Shown here one piece after another: positions 17,783 through 29,228 of a stretch of DNA of 64,000 bases. The stretch comes from Sulfuriflexus sp032250955 (lineage in GTDB: Bacteria; Pseudomonadota; Gammaproteobacteria; AKS1): assembly GCF_032250955.1 (NCBI RefSeq), contig NZ_JAVVES010000004.1, positions 5,675-69,674 on the forward strand. The letters are read 5' to 3'. Below the pieces are notes generated by a model. That model saw only the letters and a list, made by a program, of their open reading frames with translations. It was not told the origin of the DNA and made no database searches. Position numbers and translations under genes: made by a program. Numbering within the stretch: the stretch's first letter is position 1; every line of letters begins with the position of its first letter.

Positions 17783-18379
17783 TTAGCGCTTGCGCAGGCG
17801 ATCGTGCAGGGGGCTCTGGCGCGGGAAATGGGCGAGCAGAAACTCCATTTGATCGGCCAGGACGCGTTTACTCTGCAAATAGACATACTCAGCATGTGTT
17901 GGGGTGAACGGCACGGCCAGTAATTCCATACCGGCCTGCTCTGGCGTGCGTCCGGCCTTATGGTTATTACAGCGCTTGCAGGCCGTTACCACATTGCTCC
18001 AGACATCCTCGCCCCCCAGGCTGGTGGGTGTAACGTGGTCGCGGGACAGTTCATGGCGCTGAAAGTGTTCACCACAGTACATGCACAGACGCGCATCACG
18101 TTTGAACAGTGCCGGGTTGTTCAGCGGGGGCGTGTAATGCGCCCGTGCCCGTTGCAGGGCGCGGCTGTTGCCGTAGGTGGCAATAATCGAACTCACCTCG
18201 ATGTGACTGCGCAGGTTAGTCACGGCATTAATGCCGCCGTGCAGCCGGTACAACAGGCTGCCGCAACTGTAGGCCACCTGGCCAAGATGATAGAGGCGCA
18301 CCGCATCCTGGTAGCCCACCCACTCAAGCGGCATCCCCGAGGCGTCTGTGCGTAGTACTTGTTGGCTCAAGCTGATCAT
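17783..18379 (-). CDS. HNH endonuclease family protein
   Basis: 198 residues. The C-terminal half has an HNH fold: a zinc knuckle CMYC (near 99) and CKRC (near 134), the active-site segment SRDHVTPTSLGG (near 111), WSNVVTACKRCNNHKAG, and the final Asn/His pair. The first half (YQDAVRLYHLGQVAY) is typical of the chromosomal HNH proteins common in Proteobacteria, whose role is not settled. It diverges from the receiver/GGDEF gene across a 269-bp intergenic region, which probably holds promoters for both. No phage or restriction genes adjoin it. Confidence 0.85.
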   Translation of the reverse strand: MISLSQQVLRTDASGMPLEWVGYQDAVRLYHLGQVAYSCGSLLYRLHGGINAVTNLRSHIEVSSIIATYGNSRALQRARAHYTPPLNNPALFKRDARLCMYCGEHFQRHELSRDHVTPTSLGGEDVWSNVVTACKRCNNHKAGRTPEQAGMELLAVPFTPTHAEYVYLQSKRVLADQMEFLLAHFPRQSPLHDRLRKR

Positions 18380-18648
18380 GTCTTATCCTGTCTCCGTGAC
18401 TCCAGATTCGATGACCTCGCCGTACAGCATTGATTTTGAACAAATCCGCCGGGGCGGGCAAGTAAAATGTCTGGCCGCCTTGCATGGCCGGGGAAACGCC
18501 GGCACCGGCGCAACCCGCGGCATTCCCCCGGATATTTGCGCTGATATGCTGACAACCTGCTGTTTATAAATGTGAAATTATTACTTGAAGAGTCCGCTGC
18601 AAGCTCTATGCTTTACAGGACTTTATTAATGGCGCGCTTATAACAAGA

Positions 18649-19839
18649 ATGACTACGCAACCCCCTGCAACCGATAACCAGCCGCACCTGCTGGTGGTGG
18701 ACGATTCGCGCCTGATGCGACGCGCCATTATCAAAATCCTCGGCAAGGAATACCGCCTTAGCGAGGCCGGTGACGGCGAGGAAGCCTGGCAGTACCTGCA
18801 GGAACATAACGACATCAAGATGATCTTTTCTGATCTCTCCATGCCGAACCTGGATGGCTTTGGCCTGCTTGAACGTATCCGTAACAGTGATGACCCGCAG
18901 CTCCAGAACCTGCCGGTGATCATCATTACCGGTGCGGAAGACGACGAGGAGACCAAGCAGCGAGCCCTGTCCCGGGGTGCCTCTGACTTCATCAGCAAGC
19001 CTTTTGAGTCTGTGCAGCTGCGCACGCGCGCGCAAACCCATTTGCGCCTCGACGACACCCATCGGCAACTCAGCAAGACCGTTACCCAGCTGGAAGAACA
19101 AGGCACCCGCGATGAAGTCACCGGGCTGGCCAACAAAAATTACTTTCTGCAGCGTGGCAACAAGGACCTTGCCTTTGCCAAACGCCACCGCGGTGAACTC
19201 GCCCTGCTGCTGATCCAGATTGATAACTTTAACAAGCTCTTTACCCGCTTCGGCAAGGAGGCGGCGCAACATACCTTGCTGCAGGTCTCCCGCATCATGC
19301 TGGACAATGTCCGTCAAGAGGATACCGTGGCCCGCATCGGGGTGGCCCAGCTGGCTTTTCTGACCCCCTCGACGAACTGTGTTGGTGCCCGTCAGCTTGG
19401 CGAGCGCATCCGCAAACAAATCGATGGCCTCAGTGTTGAATTTGGTGGTGTTGTCTTACCCGCAACGATCAGTACCGGTATCGCGGCTATCGACATCACT
19501 CGCGACACCAGCCTGGATAACCTGCTCAAGATTGCCCGGCGGTATCTCAACGAGGCCATTGATAGTGGTGGTAATCGCGTCGTACTGGATGAGGCCGATG
19601 TGACCGCCTCAACCGAAGCGGATGAGATAACGCGGAACGCCGCCGTAGAACCGCTGGCGGCAGCGCCTGACCTGGAGACGGCGATCCGGCTTTGCCATAC
19701 GGATGAGGCCGCGCGCCTACAGCCCTACCTGGCATGCCTGCTGCGTAAACTCTACCCGCTCTTGCAGGTATGCAATCAGCAGTTGAAGCTGGGTATCGAC
19801 GATGCGCTCGAGGCAATACGCCAGCGCCTCGACAAATAA
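18649..19839 (+). CDS. Response regulator with a degenerate GGDEF domain
   Basis: 396 residues. The receiver (about 12-130) has VVDDSRLMRR, phosphoacceptor Asp62 (IFSDLSMPN), and Lys in ISKPF. A GGDEF-family domain follows (about 150-310): DEVTGLANKNYFL and a recognisable IDNFNKLFTRFG segment are present, but the catalytic loop reads RIGVAQLAFL where RxGGDEF should be. It therefore should not make c-di-GMP. It may bind nucleotide or act as a protein-interaction module. The last ~80 residues are an unrecognised helical tail. It converges with an HDOD-GAF gene 26 bp away, another signalling protein. Confidence 0.85.
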   Translation: MTTQPPATDNQPHLLVVDDSRLMRRAIIKILGKEYRLSEAGDGEEAWQYLQEHNDIKMIFSDLSMPNLDGFGLLERIRNSDDPQLQNLPVIIITGAEDDEETKQRALSRGASDFISKPFESVQLRTRAQTHLRLDDTHRQLSKTVTQLEEQGTRDEVTGLANKNYFLQRGNKDLAFAKRHRGELALLLIQIDNFNKLFTRFGKEAAQHTLLQVSRIMLDNVRQEDTVARIGVAQLAFLTPSTNCVGARQLGERIRKQIDGLSVEFGGVVLPATISTGIAAIDITRDTSLDNLLKIARRYLNEAIDSGGNRVVLDEADVTASTEADEITRNAAVEPLAAAPDLETAIRLCHTDEAARLQPYLACLLRKLYPLLQVCNQQLKLGIDDALEAIRQRLDK

Positions 19840-19865
19840 AACGCCCCCCTAAACCCGACAGGCTC

Positions 19866-21536
19866 CTAGCCGCGGTTCAACTCGGCAATCTGCAGTGCCA
19901 GGCGCCCCTGGTTAATAAACTGGACAAAACCCTGTTTCTCAACCGGACTGATCAACCTGCGTGACAGGCCATTATCCGCATACACCAGGCCGACCGGCCG
20001 CTTGCCGGCGCGAATGGCGCCAATCATAAACCCCGGTGCCGCGACGTGCTTCTGGTAGGCTTCCGGGACCGTCGTCTTCCAGCTATTGTCACCGACATTC
20101 TGCACCAGCATTTCATTGCCTTCGCGCAGCACGCGAATAAACAGGTTACGTTGCTCGCGCACCGGCAGGTTGAAGTATTCTTTCAACACCTCCACGCCAT
20201 CGCCGAAACTGATCCGGGCAATCAACTGTGAATGATCGGCGCTGAGCAAACACAGCACCACCCGGTCAAAGCCGACGCCGCGCTGAATGCCCTCTGCCAG
20301 CTTCGCAAAGACATGATGTACGCCCGTCTGTGAACTTATCAGGCCGGTGATCTCCTGCAGTATCTCCAGCTGCACCTGGGGATTACCTGCCGTGCCCGAT
20401 TTCTCGGCCAGCGTCTCCGCCACCGCGGGGGCATTCTCGAGGTGGCTCTGTTCCGCGGCAGTTACCGCCACCTGTTCAGGGTCTTTTTCCTTGTCTTTTT
20501 TCTCGCCTTTTTTCTTGCCTTTCTCTGTGACCGTTTTGCTTACCGCTTCACGCTCCTCATCAAGGTTGATTCCCGCCTGGGTGCCGACATAGTAGGCAAA
20601 CTGTCGTGTCGTCTTGTTGAGCAGGCTATCGTCCGTTTCCTCTACGGTGGGCATGAGCGTGGCCGGGTCAAGGCCGTAATCATTCGCCAGCTCGCAACAG
20701 GTATGGAATGTCTTGGTCAGTGACTTTTCAATCTCGGCACGCGGCACGCCGGCCAGCTCACCCATGTCATACAGCAGTTCGCCGAGGCTTTCACTGCCTG
20801 CATCAGCCCGTCCATAGACGAGATCAAGACTGGCCTGGGCCAGGGTCGCCATGGAACGATTGATCTCATTGCGGTTGCGCCGGGTAATTACCCCGTTCAG
20901 TTCCACCGGTTCCATGGTCTTGACCACCGTCTGCGGAAATTCCCAGTTCTTCGCCAGGCGCTGGCCGATGTCGGAAAACGAACCACCGAGGACGGCCTTC
21001 TGGATATCCACCCAGCTGTCCTCCCCCTTCTCGCGCAGTGCCTGCATGTCGAGATATTTCTCGGGCAGGGCATAGGCGACGATGATCTCACCAAGGCCAT
21101 GCAGCAGACCACAGACATAGCTTTGCTCGATATCATCGACGCCGGCCTTGGCCGCTACCTCGCGCATCAGACCGCCGGTAAGAAAGGCATTCACCAGCAG
21201 GGCGTTCATATCGATACCGGGGTTTTCATTATGAAAGCTGTCGATGAGTTTCAGGGTCAGGCAGAGGTTACTCACGGTCTCGAAACCGAGTAACACCACG
21301 GCGCGTGAAATCGCCGAGATCTTGCCCAGGCCACGATTATAATAAGAAGAGTTGGCAAGGCGCAGCAGCTTGGCCGTCAGGTTGGCATCCTTCATCACCT
21401 CCACGGCCAGTCCCATGGCATCGCTGTCCTGGTCTTTACTGACACGATTCACGCGGTTGACCGTGGCGCTGAAGATCGGCAGATCGCCGAGCTGCTCCAT
21501 ACGCCTGTCGATCTCCCGGAAAGTCTTGTTGAGCAT
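19866..21536 (-). CDS. HDOD domain protein with C-terminal GAF domain
   Basis: The frame is open to 21725, but the family-like start is the ATG at 21536 (MLNKTFREIDRRMEQLGDLPIF), giving 556 residues. The HDOD domain (about 15-210) is an HD-related module without nuclease residues and is found in signalling proteins. A Lys/Glu-rich linker follows (KGKKKGEKKDKEKD near 335). The C-terminal GAF-like domain covers about 385-550 (LQEITGLISSQTGVHHVFAKLAEGI ... GLVYAD). The GAF ligand is unknown. A convergent degenerate-GGDEF regulator suggests a shared signalling role, as an inference. Confidence 0.85.
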   Translation of the reverse strand: MLNKTFREIDRRMEQLGDLPIFSATVNRVNRVSKDQDSDAMGLAVEVMKDANLTAKLLRLANSSYYNRGLGKISAISRAVVLLGFETVSNLCLTLKLIDSFHNENPGIDMNALLVNAFLTGGLMREVAAKAGVDDIEQSYVCGLLHGLGEIIVAYALPEKYLDMQALREKGEDSWVDIQKAVLGGSFSDIGQRLAKNWEFPQTVVKTMEPVELNGVITRRNRNEINRSMATLAQASLDLVYGRADAGSESLGELLYDMGELAGVPRAEIEKSLTKTFHTCCELANDYGLDPATLMPTVEETDDSLLNKTTRQFAYYVGTQAGINLDEEREAVSKTVTEKGKKKGEKKDKEKDPEQVAVTAAEQSHLENAPAVAETLAEKSGTAGNPQVQLEILQEITGLISSQTGVHHVFAKLAEGIQRGVGFDRVVLCLLSADHSQLIARISFGDGVEVLKEYFNLPVREQRNLFIRVLREGNEMLVQNVGDNSWKTTVPEAYQKHVAAPGFMIGAIRAGKRPVGLVYADNGLSRRLISPVEKQGFVQFINQGRLALQIAELNRG

Positions 21537-21752
21537 AAAAAATCCGTCTGGCAGGCGCCGAACACACTGCCATGAAAAAATGCGGTAGAACCTCACACTG
21601 TTAATAAGGTGTATCGACAGCCCGGCGTGATCCATGAGATCAAATCCCGCCAGCTGACGACAAATCATGCCACGATTTGTCGCCGGGCAGCCCGCCCCCT
21701 CCGCAAATAGACCTGCGTGGAACATGCCTATTATTTTAGTGCCTGGGCATTT

Positions 21753-21966
21753 TTATACACAGCGGCTTTTGCAATCAAGCAATTAGCGCCACAGGGCCTG
21801 TCATCATAACGTAATAACGCTATAAACACCGTGAAACACACTGATTTATATAAAGTTTTCTAATTGCTGGATTTCTGTACAATCTAACAGAATTGCACTT
21901 TTACCCGCAGAAAAATGCCTTCGCCGACAAACTGTCCACAAAGTTATCCACAGATTTTGTGCATAA
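21753..21966. other. Cluster of DnaA-box sequences upstream of priA
   Basis: The 552 bp between the HDOD start and the preferred priA start contain TTATACACA (21753-21761), CTGTCCACA (21932-21940, one mismatch type), TTATCCACA (21944-21952) and TGTGCATAA (21958-21966, the reverse of TTATGCACA). Three of the four match TTATNCACA exactly. Between the first and the last three boxes lies an AT-rich stretch (about 21780-21900). This could regulate priA, titrate DnaA or be an origin-like site. The usual oriC neighbours (dnaA, dnaN, mnmG) are absent. Confidence 0.55.
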
Positions 21967-22088
21967 GATTGATTCTCAATTATCCGTCAACAACTTACCG
22001 GCACATCTTGCTCCCCGGCCTTCATTAGGCGCGGTAAGCCGGCCGCTGAACCGTGTCCAGGCCTGGACATCATGCTAGAGTGCGCCTC

Positions 22089-24299
<2,211 letters not shown>

Positions 24300-24413
24300 G
24301 CAGCAAATATTCATTTGCCCCCGGGCAAGAGATTGCTTGCAAGCCCGCGGCAGGCAAGGATAATAGCCGCCTTACTTTGTACCCACCCACAGCTTCCGGT
24401 ATTGTTCACTGCC

Positions 24414-26183
24414 ATGAAACAGGTTATCCAGCATCTTATTCACACCGCGCTCGCCGGGCTTGCCGGCAATGACGCGCTAAAGTGTGATATCCCCGATCAG
24501 ATCAACATCGACCGTGCCCGCGACAAGAGCCACGGTGACTTTGCGAGCAATATCGCCATGGTGCTGGCCAAACCGGCCGGCATGAATCCTCGCCAGCTGG
24601 CCGAGATGATCGTCACGGCCCTGCCGGCCGACCCGGCCGTGGCCAAAGTCGAGATCGCCGGCCCCGGCTTTATTAACTTTACCCTCGCCGAGGACGCCCT
24701 CAATGCGGTGGTGAAGACGGTCCTGGAACAGGCTGACGACTATGGCCGCGGTCGCCTCGGTGCCGGCCAGCGCATCCAGATCGAGTTTGTCTCCGCCAAC
24801 CCGACTGGCCCGCTGCATGTCGGCCACGGTCGCGGCGCAGCCTATGGCGCCTCGCTGGCCAACCTGCTGCGCGCCGCCGGTTACGACGTCCACAACGAAT
24901 ACTATGTCAATGACGCCGGCCGGCAGATGAACATCCTCGCCGCCAGCGTCTGGCTGCGTTACCTCGAGCTTGGTGACGCGGCCTTCGAAGCCCGTTTCCC
25001 CGCCAACGGCTACCAGGGCGATTATGTCCGCGACATCAGCACCATCCTGCGGAGTGAATATGCTGATCGCTTTGAACACAGCGTCGAGCGCGTGTTTGCC
25101 GACCTGCCCGCCGATGAAGGTGAGCCGGATGGTGACAAGGAGCGACACATCGACGCGCTCATCGAGCGCGGCCGCGCGTTGCTTGGTGAAGAGGATTACA
25201 TGCTTATCTTCGATGCCGGCCTCAAGCGCATCACGGCGGACATCCGCGACGACCTCGCCGAATTCGGCGTGCTCTATGACGACTGGTATTCCGAGCGCCA
25301 GTTGCACACCAGCGGCCGCATCGATGAGTGCATCGAGCGCTTACAGAAATCCGGCCATGTCTATGCCGACAACGGCGCGCTGTGGTTCCGCTCCACCGAC
25401 TATGGCGACGAGAAGGATCGCGTCGTCGTTCGCGACAACGGCGTCAAGACCTATTTCGCCGCCGACATCGCCTACCACATGGAAAAGCTCGAACGCGGCT
25501 TTGATCGCGTAATTGATATCTGGGGCGCCGACCATCATGGTTATGTGCCGCGCGTGAAGGCCGCGCTGGCGGCGATCGGCGATGACCCGTCAAGGCTCGA
25601 CGTCCTGCTCGTACAGTTCGCGGTTCTTTACCGTGGTGGCGAGAAGGTCCCCATGTCGACGCGCAGCGGCCAGTTCGTCACCCTGCGCGAGCTGCGCCAC
25701 GAGGTCGGCAACGACGCCGCGCGCTTCTTCTATGTGCTGCGCAAGTGCGAGCAACACATGGACTTCGACCTCGACCTGGCCAAGTCACAAAGTAATGAGA
25801 ATCCCGTCTACTATGTGCAGTACGCGCATGCGCGCATCTGCAGTGTCTATCGCCAGCTGGCAGAGAAGAACCTCACCTGGGACAGCGCCAACGGCCTGGC
25901 CAGGCTCGACAGGCTCAGCGAGTCACATGAAACCGATCTGATGACCGCGCTGACCCGTTACCCGGAACTGATTGAGGCGGCTGCGCGTAACCATGAGCCG
26001 CACCAGATCGCCTACTATGTGCGCGAGGTGGCCACAGCCTTTCATACCTATTACAACGCGCACCAGTTTATCGTCGACGATGCCGACCTGCGCGATGCCC
26101 GCCTTGCCCTGATCACCGCCACCCGGCAGGTCCTCAAGAACGGCCTGCAATTGCTTGGCGTTACTGCACCGGATACCATGTAG
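24414..26183 (+). CDS. argS: Arginyl-tRNA synthetase
   Basis: 589 residues from ATG 24414 (MKQVIQHLIHTAL). The frame is open back to 24315, but the extra residues are not family-like. It charges tRNA-Arg with arginine. The class I HIGH motif is HVGHGRG (near 126-132) after SANPTGPLH, and the KMSKS-equivalent segment is VPMSTRSGQ (near 410). The N-terminal Add1-type domain (KPAGMNPRQLAEMI) and the C-terminal helical anticodon-binding domain are complete. The SPOR gene begins 2 bp or 17 bp after its stop, the common argS-SPOR pairing. Confidence 0.96.
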   Translation: MKQVIQHLIHTALAGLAGNDALKCDIPDQINIDRARDKSHGDFASNIAMVLAKPAGMNPRQLAEMIVTALPADPAVAKVEIAGPGFINFTLAEDALNAVVKTVLEQADDYGRGRLGAGQRIQIEFVSANPTGPLHVGHGRGAAYGASLANLLRAAGYDVHNEYYVNDAGRQMNILAASVWLRYLELGDAAFEARFPANGYQGDYVRDISTILRSEYADRFEHSVERVFADLPADEGEPDGDKERHIDALIERGRALLGEEDYMLIFDAGLKRITADIRDDLAEFGVLYDDWYSERQLHTSGRIDECIERLQKSGHVYADNGALWFRSTDYGDEKDRVVVRDNGVKTYFAADIAYHMEKLERGFDRVIDIWGADHHGYVPRVKAALAAIGDDPSRLDVLLVQFAVLYRGGEKVPMSTRSGQFVTLRELRHEVGNDAARFFYVLRKCEQHMDFDLDLAKSQSNENPVYYVQYAHARICSVYRQLAEKNLTWDSANGLARLDRLSESHETDLMTALTRYPELIEAAARNHEPHQIAYYVREVATAFHTYYNAHQFIVDDADLRDARLALITATRQVLKNGLQLLGVTAPDTM

Positions 26184-26200
26184 TTATGGCGGCAAGATCA

Positions 26201-26758
26201 ATGGCAAAGAAGAAAAAATCAAACCGGTCGGCACCACTGCCCGGCTGGGTATGGCTGGCTACCGGCCTGATGATAGGCCTGTTTGTCGCCTTTCTTGTCT
26301 ACCTCAAGGATAACTATCCCGGCATGACGCTAACAGCGGATCAGCAGGGCGCGGCCACTACCGATGCGCGTGCCGTGCGCAAGCCAGTCCAGGCGCCGCC
26401 GCCGGCAGCAAAGACCCGCTTCGATTTCTATACGATCCTGCCCGAAATGGAGATCGCTGTCCCGGAAGAGGAACTGCCCACCACCCCGGGGGCAAAGCCG
26501 AGCAAGCCGCTGATCGCGTCCGGTAGCTATATCCTGCAGGCCGGCTCCTTCAAGACACTCGAGCAGGCCGATCGCATGAAGGCCAGCCTTGCCCTGCTAG
26601 GTCTCGAGGCCAATATCGAATCCGTCACGATCAACAACAAGGAAAGCTGGCACCGCGTACGCATCGGTCCCTACCACAATCTTGATGACCTCAACCGTGC
26701 CCGCAGACGACTGCAGGAAAACAATATCGAAGCCCTGTTGCTCAAACTGAAAACCTAG
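26201..26758 (+). CDS. Membrane-anchored SPOR domain protein (FtsN-like)
   Basis: 185 residues from ATG 26201 (MAKKKKSNRSA), with an alternative in-frame ATG at 26186. A short basic cytoplasmic tail precedes a membrane helix (about 17-39, WVWLATGLMIGLFVAFLVYL). A proline-rich periplasmic linker follows, and a C-terminal SPOR domain (about 108-185, YILQAGSFKTLEQADRMKA ... HRVRIGPYHNLDDLNRARR). The location after argS matches the ftsN-like genes of many gammaproteobacteria. It is the second SPOR protein in the window. A role in septal peptidoglycan is inferred from the domain and the position. The hslVU genes that often follow are absent. Confidence 0.85.
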   Translation: MAKKKKSNRSAPLPGWVWLATGLMIGLFVAFLVYLKDNYPGMTLTADQQGAATTDARAVRKPVQAPPPAAKTRFDFYTILPEMEIAVPEEELPTTPGAKPSKPLIASGSYILQAGSFKTLEQADRMKASLALLGLEANIESVTINNKESWHRVRIGPYHNLDDLNRARRRLQENNIEALLLKLKT

Positions 26759-26789
26759 GCGCGCCCTGCCAGAATCATGCCGCCCCTGT

Positions 26790-27674
26790 TTACTCGTCGC
26801 GTTTACTGAACAACTGCTGCTTCAGCCGGTAGAGGGCCGAGATATCTTCATCGGCATAACCCTGTTCAATCAGGCGTTCATAATGCAGGCAGGTCATCTC
26901 GAGTACGGGCAGGCGCATATCATGCCCGCTGACCGACTCGACCATCTTCCGGCACAGCTCCAGGTCTTTCTTGTGCAGGGCCAGGCGAAAGCCCGGCGCA
27001 AACTCACCGGCCGTCATGCTCTTGCCGCGCTTACTGAGAAACCAGTTGCCGGCAGCACCGCCGGCGATCACGTCAATCACCCTGTCCAGCGGTAACGACA
27101 TCGCCTCGGCAAAGGCAAGTGACTCGGTCACCGCCTGGTTGATGCCCGCCGCCATGATCTGGTTGACGGCCTTGGTGGCCTGACCACTACCCGTCGGTCC
27201 CATCCAGATCGCCTGGTTACTGATAGCCATCAACAACGGCCGAACCTTTTCCAGCACCGCCTCCTCGCCACCGACCATCATGACCAGCTCCGCGTTGCGC
27301 GCGCCCTCGACACCGCCCGAGACCGGCGCATCCAGCAGCGCACAGTCCCGGCTCGCAAGCAGTGTACCCAGCTCTTGCACCCTGGTCATGGCCACGGTCG
27401 AGGTATCGATGATGATGGTGCCGCTGTGCAGGTGTGGCAGGAGGGTGTTGATGACTTCGCACAGGTCCTCATCGGCGGAGACACATGTGATTATGCACTC
27501 GCTCTGCGCGGCCAGGGCCGACAGCGACGCCGCCGGGGTTATCCCGGTGTCTTGCTGGAACTCTTGTGCCCGCTCCGGGCTGCGGTTCCACACCGTTTGC
27601 AGTAAGCCTGCACGGTGGAGATTCCGCGCCATCGGCGCGCCCATGGCACCCAAACCTATTATTGATGCTTTCAT
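26790..27674 (-). CDS. NAD(P)-dependent beta-hydroxyacid dehydrogenase (3-hydroxyisobutyrate/tartronate semialdehyde reductase family)
   Basis: 294 residues. It has an N-terminal Rossmann motif GLGAMGAPMARNLHRAGL (residues 7-24), the substrate loop LDAPVSGGVEGA near 118-129, and the catalytic Lys in GSGQATKAVNQIM (near 170). These place it in the beta-hydroxyacid dehydrogenase family (MmsB, GarR/GlxR, GLYR). The sequence cannot distinguish 3-hydroxyisobutyrate from tartronate semialdehyde or succinic semialdehyde as substrate. It converges with the SPOR gene, and no valine or glyoxylate pathway genes adjoin it. Confidence 0.85.
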   Translation of the reverse strand: MKASIIGLGAMGAPMARNLHRAGLLQTVWNRSPERAQEFQQDTGITPAASLSALAAQSECIITCVSADEDLCEVINTLLPHLHSGTIIIDTSTVAMTRVQELGTLLASRDCALLDAPVSGGVEGARNAELVMMVGGEEAVLEKVRPLLMAISNQAIWMGPTGSGQATKAVNQIMAAGINQAVTESLAFAEAMSLPLDRVIDVIAGGAAGNWFLSKRGKSMTAGEFAPGFRLALHKKDLELCRKMVESVSGHDMRLPVLEMTCLHYERLIEQGYADEDISALYRLKQQLFSKRDE

Positions 27675-27698
27675 TACCCTGCCCGTGAACTGTTCATC

Positions 27699-28154
27699 CT
27701 ATCGCTTGCACCATTTTGTGATTTTGGCGGCGAGCGATTTTTCATAGCTGGCGCGGTCCTTGAGGGAAAGGTACTCGCGTTCGCCGTCCTTGCCCTTCAC
27801 GTAGATGCTGCCGGCGTATCGGTATTTGTCGTATTCCTTTTTGGCCCGCGCGCAGTTGCGCTTCGCCTCGGCTCTTTTTTGCTTCTGTTCTGCCCGGGCC
27901 TTTTTCTTTTCATTGCGCTCCGCCTCGCGGGCACGCAGGAAGCGTTGCTGTAACTCACGGCGACTGGCTGGTTGATCGGCCTGCCCGGAACCATACTGAT
28001 CTTTTATATCGACTTCATCGGCATTCGTTGATGTCGGCTTGTCACCGTAATGCACACGCCCCTGGTCATCGACCCACTTGTAGACCCCGGCCTGCAGGCC
28101 CGGTGCCAGCAAGACGAGCGCCAGGCAGATAACGGGCTTAAGCAAGTGCACCAT
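27699..28154 (-). CDS. DUF4124 domain protein, exported
   Basis: 151 residues from the ATG at 28154 (MVHLLKPVICLALVLLAPGLQA), which gives a clean Sec signal peptide. An upstream in-frame ATG at 28166 would add four residues. The mature N-terminus GVYKWVDDQGRVHYGDKP is the DUF4124 motif, common in gammaproteobacterial periplasmic proteins of unknown role. The rest is a highly charged helical region (about 60-115, rich in Arg, Glu and Lys) that is probably coiled coil, and the C-terminus ends CKR. No function can be assigned. Confidence 0.8.
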   Translation of the reverse strand: MVHLLKPVICLALVLLAPGLQAGVYKWVDDQGRVHYGDKPTSTNADEVDIKDQYGSGQADQPASRRELQQRFLRAREAERNEKKKARAEQKQKRAEAKRNCARAKKEYDKYRYAGSIYVKGKDGEREYLSLKDRASYEKSLAAKITKWCKR

Positions 28155-28186
28155 AGCAGGCTCCAATGCCGGCTGGCCGGCGGCTT

Positions 28187-29164
28187 TTATATGCGGGGCA
28201 CATAACGCGACACAGGCTTGTTGGCCAGTGGCGCAAAGATCAGGCTGCGCGCCTTGTACCAGTAAGTACCGAAAAAGATGATAAAGAGGCCAAACAGCAT
28301 AAAGATAAACAGGGTGATATTTTCAACCCTGATCATATGCCCTTCGGTCAACTGGATAACGGCGTAGATGGCGTAGGAAATACTCGAGACGAGCAAGGCG
28401 CGTCGGTCGACAAACAGTGCCAGCAGGAAAAAACCAATAAAGAAAACAATGGTCAGGATTTCCTTAAACGGTGTCTCGATACCACCCGGGCTCAGCAGGG
28501 TGACCATGACGCCATGCACAATCAGGGGCGCGGCCAGCAGATGCAGCCAGAAGGCGCAGTCACTCAGGCGTGTCTTGCGCGCCGCATCCTGCACATCAAA
28601 CCACATCGCCACCGCGAAGAGCGCCAGGCCATAGCCGCTCAGCACGAGCGCCAGTTTAGAGATATCGATGCCCAGCCAGTAGGTAACGATACCGATTACC
28701 CCGGCCGCTATCGGCAACAGGCTGAACGGCATCCGGTGCCGCAGGTAAAAGGCAGCAGCCACCGCGGTCATCAGGCCGATACTGAACAGGCCATGTTTGC
28801 CGGTCTCGAAGCTGCCGAGCTTGCTGGTGAAATACAGCATGGCGAGAAGAATGGCGATGCCCGGCAAGGCCAGGCGTCGTGCCCGCACCAGCCACTCGGC
28901 GATCAACGCGAACGCGGCTACCGGGATCAGGTTGGCATAGCCCTGCAGGTCAAAGCGGCTCAGCGCCACGGCAACAAACACGACCCCGAGGGTAATGAAG
29001 ATGTCGCCGAAGCTCCTGACAAACTTCAGCTGCTCCTCACCGGTCTCGCTATCCACCTCTTCACTGGCATCTTCGTGCAAGAAGGCATGCAACGGGGCAA
29101 CCTGCTCGTTGCTGATAATGCCGTGGTCTGCCGCTTCCTGTAACTTGTTTTTTTCTATCATCAC
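28187..29164 (-). CDS. Polytopic membrane protein, DUF2157-like
   Basis: 325 residues with about nine predicted membrane helices between residues 52 and 300. A soluble N-terminal segment (KLQEAADHGIISNEQVAPLHAFLHE) precedes them. This resembles DUF2157-type membrane proteins, whose function is unknown. It ends 32 bp before the DUF4124 gene on the same strand, so they may be one transcript. A 325-codon open frame on the opposite strand is antisense to it. The hydrophobic pattern and start favour the minus-strand frame. Confidence 0.75.
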   Translation of the reverse strand: MMIEKNKLQEAADHGIISNEQVAPLHAFLHEDASEEVDSETGEEQLKFVRSFGDIFITLGVVFVAVALSRFDLQGYANLIPVAAFALIAEWLVRARRLALPGIAILLAMLYFTSKLGSFETGKHGLFSIGLMTAVAAAFYLRHRMPFSLLPIAAGVIGIVTYWLGIDISKLALVLSGYGLALFAVAMWFDVQDAARKTRLSDCAFWLHLLAAPLIVHGVMVTLLSPGGIETPFKEILTIVFFIGFFLLALFVDRRALLVSSISYAIYAVIQLTEGHMIRVENITLFIFMLFGLFIIFFGTYWYKARSLIFAPLANKPVSRYVPRI

Positions 29165-29228
29165 GTCTTCTTTTGGTTTCGTCGGATTGTGTTTACTTTA
29201 GCATAGCGGTCAAGCCGGTTCCGGCAAC

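Noticed and set aside
19866..21725. The longest frame of the HDOD gene, starting at 21725
   Set aside because: The first 63 residues are not conserved in type. The ATG at 21536 gives the normal family N-terminus.
21753..21966. Chromosomal origin oriC
   Set aside because: The DnaA boxes are real matches, but the usual neighbours are absent and there are only four. It is kept as a finding and not called as oriC.
28166..29143. A 325-codon open frame on the plus strand opposite the DUF2157-like gene
   Set aside because: The encoded protein is Gln/Arg/His-rich with no domain pattern, while the minus strand gives a clean polytopic membrane protein with a family-like N-terminus.
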